This document shows positions 62,135 through 64,000 of a stretch of DNA of 64,000 bases, piece by piece (position 1 is the stretch's first letter; every line of letters starts with the position of its first letter). The stretch comes from Geoanaerobacter pelophilus (GTDB lineage Bacteria > Desulfobacterota > Desulfuromonadia > Geobacterales > DSM-12255). The translations under genes and the position numbers were made by a program. The stretch covers positions 310,001-374,000 of the forward strand of contig NZ_JAHCVJ010000005.1 of NCBI RefSeq assembly GCF_018476885.1, written 5' to 3'. Under the pieces are notes generated by a model, which did not search any database, was not told the DNA's origin, and saw only the letters and a list, made by a program, of their open reading frames with translations.

Positions 62135-63439
62135 TCAGTTTTTTGCCAGACTCTTGGCAATGACATCATGGTTCAGCCACCAGACCGATGCCTGCGGGTC
62201 CCAGGAGGAATCGAGCATCAGCCTGCCCACCCCGCGGAACACCGCTCCGGACAGCACGCTGCAGACGATTTCTTTTGGATTGGCGTTCATGGCGATGAGC
62301 TCGGCGGAGCGGGACAGCATGAACTCCATCTGCTCTTTGGTGCTGTGGTGCGGCCAGGCGTCGATGCCGGCAAACGGCTTCATCAGCGGTGATGCCAGGT
62401 AGTCGTTGGCACTTTGCAGCATCTTTTCCAGGGTCGCTCCTTCGGCAAGCAGTGCCTTGCAGGCTTCCTTGACCTCGGCGGCAATCGCTCCACCCTCGGT
62501 TGTCAGGGCTGCGAGCAGTGGATAGAGCGAGATTTCAACCCCCAGGAACAGGGCGCTGGAGTTGGTCAAGATCTCCGGGCAGTTGTAAACCGTTGCCTTG
62601 ATCCCTTTTTCCCAGGCCGATGCCGCATGGTCTTCCAGCCTCATCTTGGCCCACCCCTGCAGGTAAGGGGTGTAGGACTGCCAGGTATAGGCCCCGTTGA
62701 TCTGCACTTCGCAGCCGTGGTAGCCATAGGCGGCATAAGTGACCTTGCCCCCGGCAGCAGCGACCTTGTCGCGCAACGGTGCGGTTTCGTCGATCAGGTA
62801 GGCCAGCGAGTCGGCAGTAACCTCGTTGAACGACCAGTCGCAGAGCTTGCCGAGATCGGATCTCCAGAAATCCTCGGATGAAAGGTATTTGTCTCCCTGC
62901 CCCTTGAAGACCCTGTTCAAAAGCGGCATGAAGAGCCGCGCCCTGGGGATGCCACCGGCCATGGTATGAACCAGCAGCAGGTTCGCTCCGGCCGGCACCA
63001 GCTTTGCCAGTTCCGCAGAAACCGCCGCCAGGTTGGCCTTCAGCCGCTTGGTCCCGGCAGCGCGTGATTCTTCCATGGCCTGCCAGTCAAAGCGGATTCC
63101 GGCCCATTCATCCGGCTTTGCCCCTTTCAGCTGGTCGAGAGGCGTTACGCCGTTGGCTGCCGGTTCCATGTCGAACCCGGCCTCAAGCGGAATATTGATT
63201 ATTGTCCCACCCAGCAATGCTTCGGCAGCAGCAAGCTCTTCGGGATTCAGGGCGCGGAGCGTGCCGTCGCTTTCCCGGCGGCCGACAGTGGTGCCGATTA
63301 TGGTCATCCCCTTGGCCCGTGCCTGCTCGACAATGCCGTTTGCATACCCTCTGCCGAACAGTTCGCCGCAAAGGACCAGGACATCGCCGGCCTTATAGCC
63401 CGCATCAGCAGGCAGATTTCTCATTGGGTTGTAGCTCAT
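62135..63439 (-). CDS. FabMG-type enoyl-ACP reductase-like protein
   Basis: The 434-residue protein resembles FabMG, an enoyl-ACP reductase family first found in metagenomes. The N-terminal Rossmann-like block VLVLCGELFGRGYANGIVEQ and TIIGTTVGRRESDG suit NAD(P) binding. The assignment rests on recall of this family, so it is tentative. A GGAGG box precedes the ATG at 63439. It is transcribed away from dnaB and followed by a strong terminator. With FabI in the same window it may be a second route for the last fatty-acid step. Confidence 0.6.
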   Translation of the reverse strand: MSYNPMRNLPADAGYKAGDVLVLCGELFGRGYANGIVEQARAKGMTIIGTTVGRRESDGTLRALNPEELAAAEALLGGTIINIPLEAGFDMEPAANGVTPLDQLKGAKPDEWAGIRFDWQAMEESRAAGTKRLKANLAAVSAELAKLVPAGANLLLVHTMAGGIPRARLFMPLLNRVFKGQGDKYLSSEDFWRSDLGKLCDWSFNEVTADSLAYLIDETAPLRDKVAAAGGKVTYAAYGYHGCEVQINGAYTWQSYTPYLQGWAKMRLEDHAASAWEKGIKATVYNCPEILTNSSALFLGVEISLYPLLAALTTEGGAIAAEVKEACKALLAEGATLEKMLQSANDYLASPLMKPFAGIDAWPHHSTKEQMEFMLSRSAELIAMNANPKEIVCSVLSGAVFRGVGRLMLDSSWDPQASVWWLNHDVIAKSLAKN

Positions 63440-63503
63440 CAAAAACCTCCGTATTGCAAATTCGATATATCAAGAGCGGCATAACAACCTGGCCGCTAAC
63501 CAG

Positions 63504-64000
63504 CTAGAAATCGTCCCGTCTGCTCAAATTCTCGAAGCGGGTGTACTCTCCCCGGAACGCCAGATCGACCTTGCCGATCGGGCCGTTACGGTGCTTGCCG
63601 ATGATGACCTCGGCCTTGCCTTTCAGCTCTTCGTTGTCCTTGTCATAAACCTCAGGGCGATAGACAAACATCACGATATCGGCATCCTGCTCGATAGCAC
63701 CGGATTCTCGAAGGTCGCTCATCATCGGGCGTTTGTCGGTCCGGTTTTCCAAAGCACGGTTCAGCTGGGAAAGGGCAATTACCGGCACCTCAAGCTCTTT
63801 TGCCAGGGCCTTGAGCGACCGGGAAATCTCGGAGATCTCCTGCTGCCGGGATTCGGGATTGGAGCTTCCCCGCATCAGCTGCAGATAATCAACCATGATC
63901 AGGCCGATCTTGTGTTCAGCCATCAGCCGCCGTGATTTGGCGCGCATCTCCATGACCGACAGCGCCGGGGTATCATCGATGAAGATTTTGGAGTCGTGCA
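63504..64000 (-). CDS. dnaB: Replicative DNA helicase DnaB, C-terminal part (start outside window)
   Basis: The frame is open to the window end and reads [19 protein letters not shown], then [14 protein letters not shown] (Walker B) and [25 protein letters not shown]. This is the C-terminal RecA-like ATPase domain of DnaB, which unwinds DNA at the fork. [10 protein letters not shown] and [11 protein letters not shown] complete the family end. The N-terminal domain and Walker A lie beyond the window. Confidence 0.96.
   Translation of the reverse strand, partial: HDSKIFIDDTPALSVMEMRAKSRRLMAEHKIGLIMVDYLQLMRGSSNPESRQQEISEISRSLKALAKELEVPVIALSQLNRALENRTDKRPMMSDLRESGAIEQDADIVMFVYRPEVYDKDNEELKGKAEVIIGKHRNGPIGKVDLAFRGEYTRFENLSRRDDF

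Overview
The window is a 64 kb stretch of a gene-dense, moderately GC-rich bacterial chromosome. It most resembles a Geobacter-type member of the Desulfuromonadota (Geobacteraceae). Evidence for this is the hybS-A-B-L-P order of a membrane-bound [NiFe] uptake hydrogenase, an octaheme nitrite reductase with a CxxCK heme, rubrerythrin, many two-component and c-di-GMP proteins, two NtrC-type sigma-54 activators, and DUF362, DUF401 and TIGR02757 family proteins. No rRNA, tRNA, CRISPR array or recognisable prophage is visible.

Layout. 1-2.2 kb: an OmpA-type protein cut by the window edge and a chemotaxis receptor with a C-terminal PilZ domain. 2.4-11.7 kb: the hyb operon (minus strand) behind a near-perfect sigma-54 promoter, divergent from a two-component pair whose regulator is a sigma-54 activator. 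11.6-20.6 kb: LemA-like, WYL regulator, PstS-like protein, MidA-like methyltransferase, HAD hydrolase, aspartase/fumarase, Nfu, a phospholipase D family synthase and a MshEN-REC regulator. 20.7-26.9 kb: a binding-protein/histidine-kinase pair and a MacAB-like ABC export operon. Between that operon and a DUF362-ferredoxin gene lies a compact structured RNA locus with a 20-codon ORF. 28.5-34 kb: REC-PilZ, a Xer recombinase, octaheme nitrite reductase behind an FNR/HcpR-like operator, a diguanylate cyclase and a BamD-like lipoprotein. 34.3-38.4 kb: a copper locus with a Cys-rich secreted protein, a short BTAD regulator, an OprC-like TonB receptor and NosL. 38.5-41.3 kb: TypA and TIGR02757.

41.5-44 kb is an accessory islet that is visibly AT-richer than its surroundings. 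It holds a HigBA toxin-antitoxin pair and three small minus-strand genes. Two stop codons in it are followed by 59-60 bp imperfect hairpins with the RYYYAAC / GTTRRRY ends and one-sided bulged bases of integron attC sites. No integrase gene is present, so this looks like a small CALIN (cluster of attC sites lacking an integrase). It is the most unexpected structure in the window.

44-64 kb is mostly housekeeping or core: VIT1-like transporter, DUF362, Smr, OmpA lipoprotein, DUF401, TPR protein, LysM transglycosylase, HflX, FabI, a GAF/HD-GYP protein, a dusB-ntrB-ntrC-like operon running into an isochorismatase-fold protein and rubrerythrin, an eight-repeat lipoprotein built on a 156 bp DNA repeat, a FabMG-like protein and the C-terminal part of DnaB. 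Signalling is a common thread: five proteins can make, break or bind c-di-GMP, and both sigma-54 regulators sit beside their cognate kinases.
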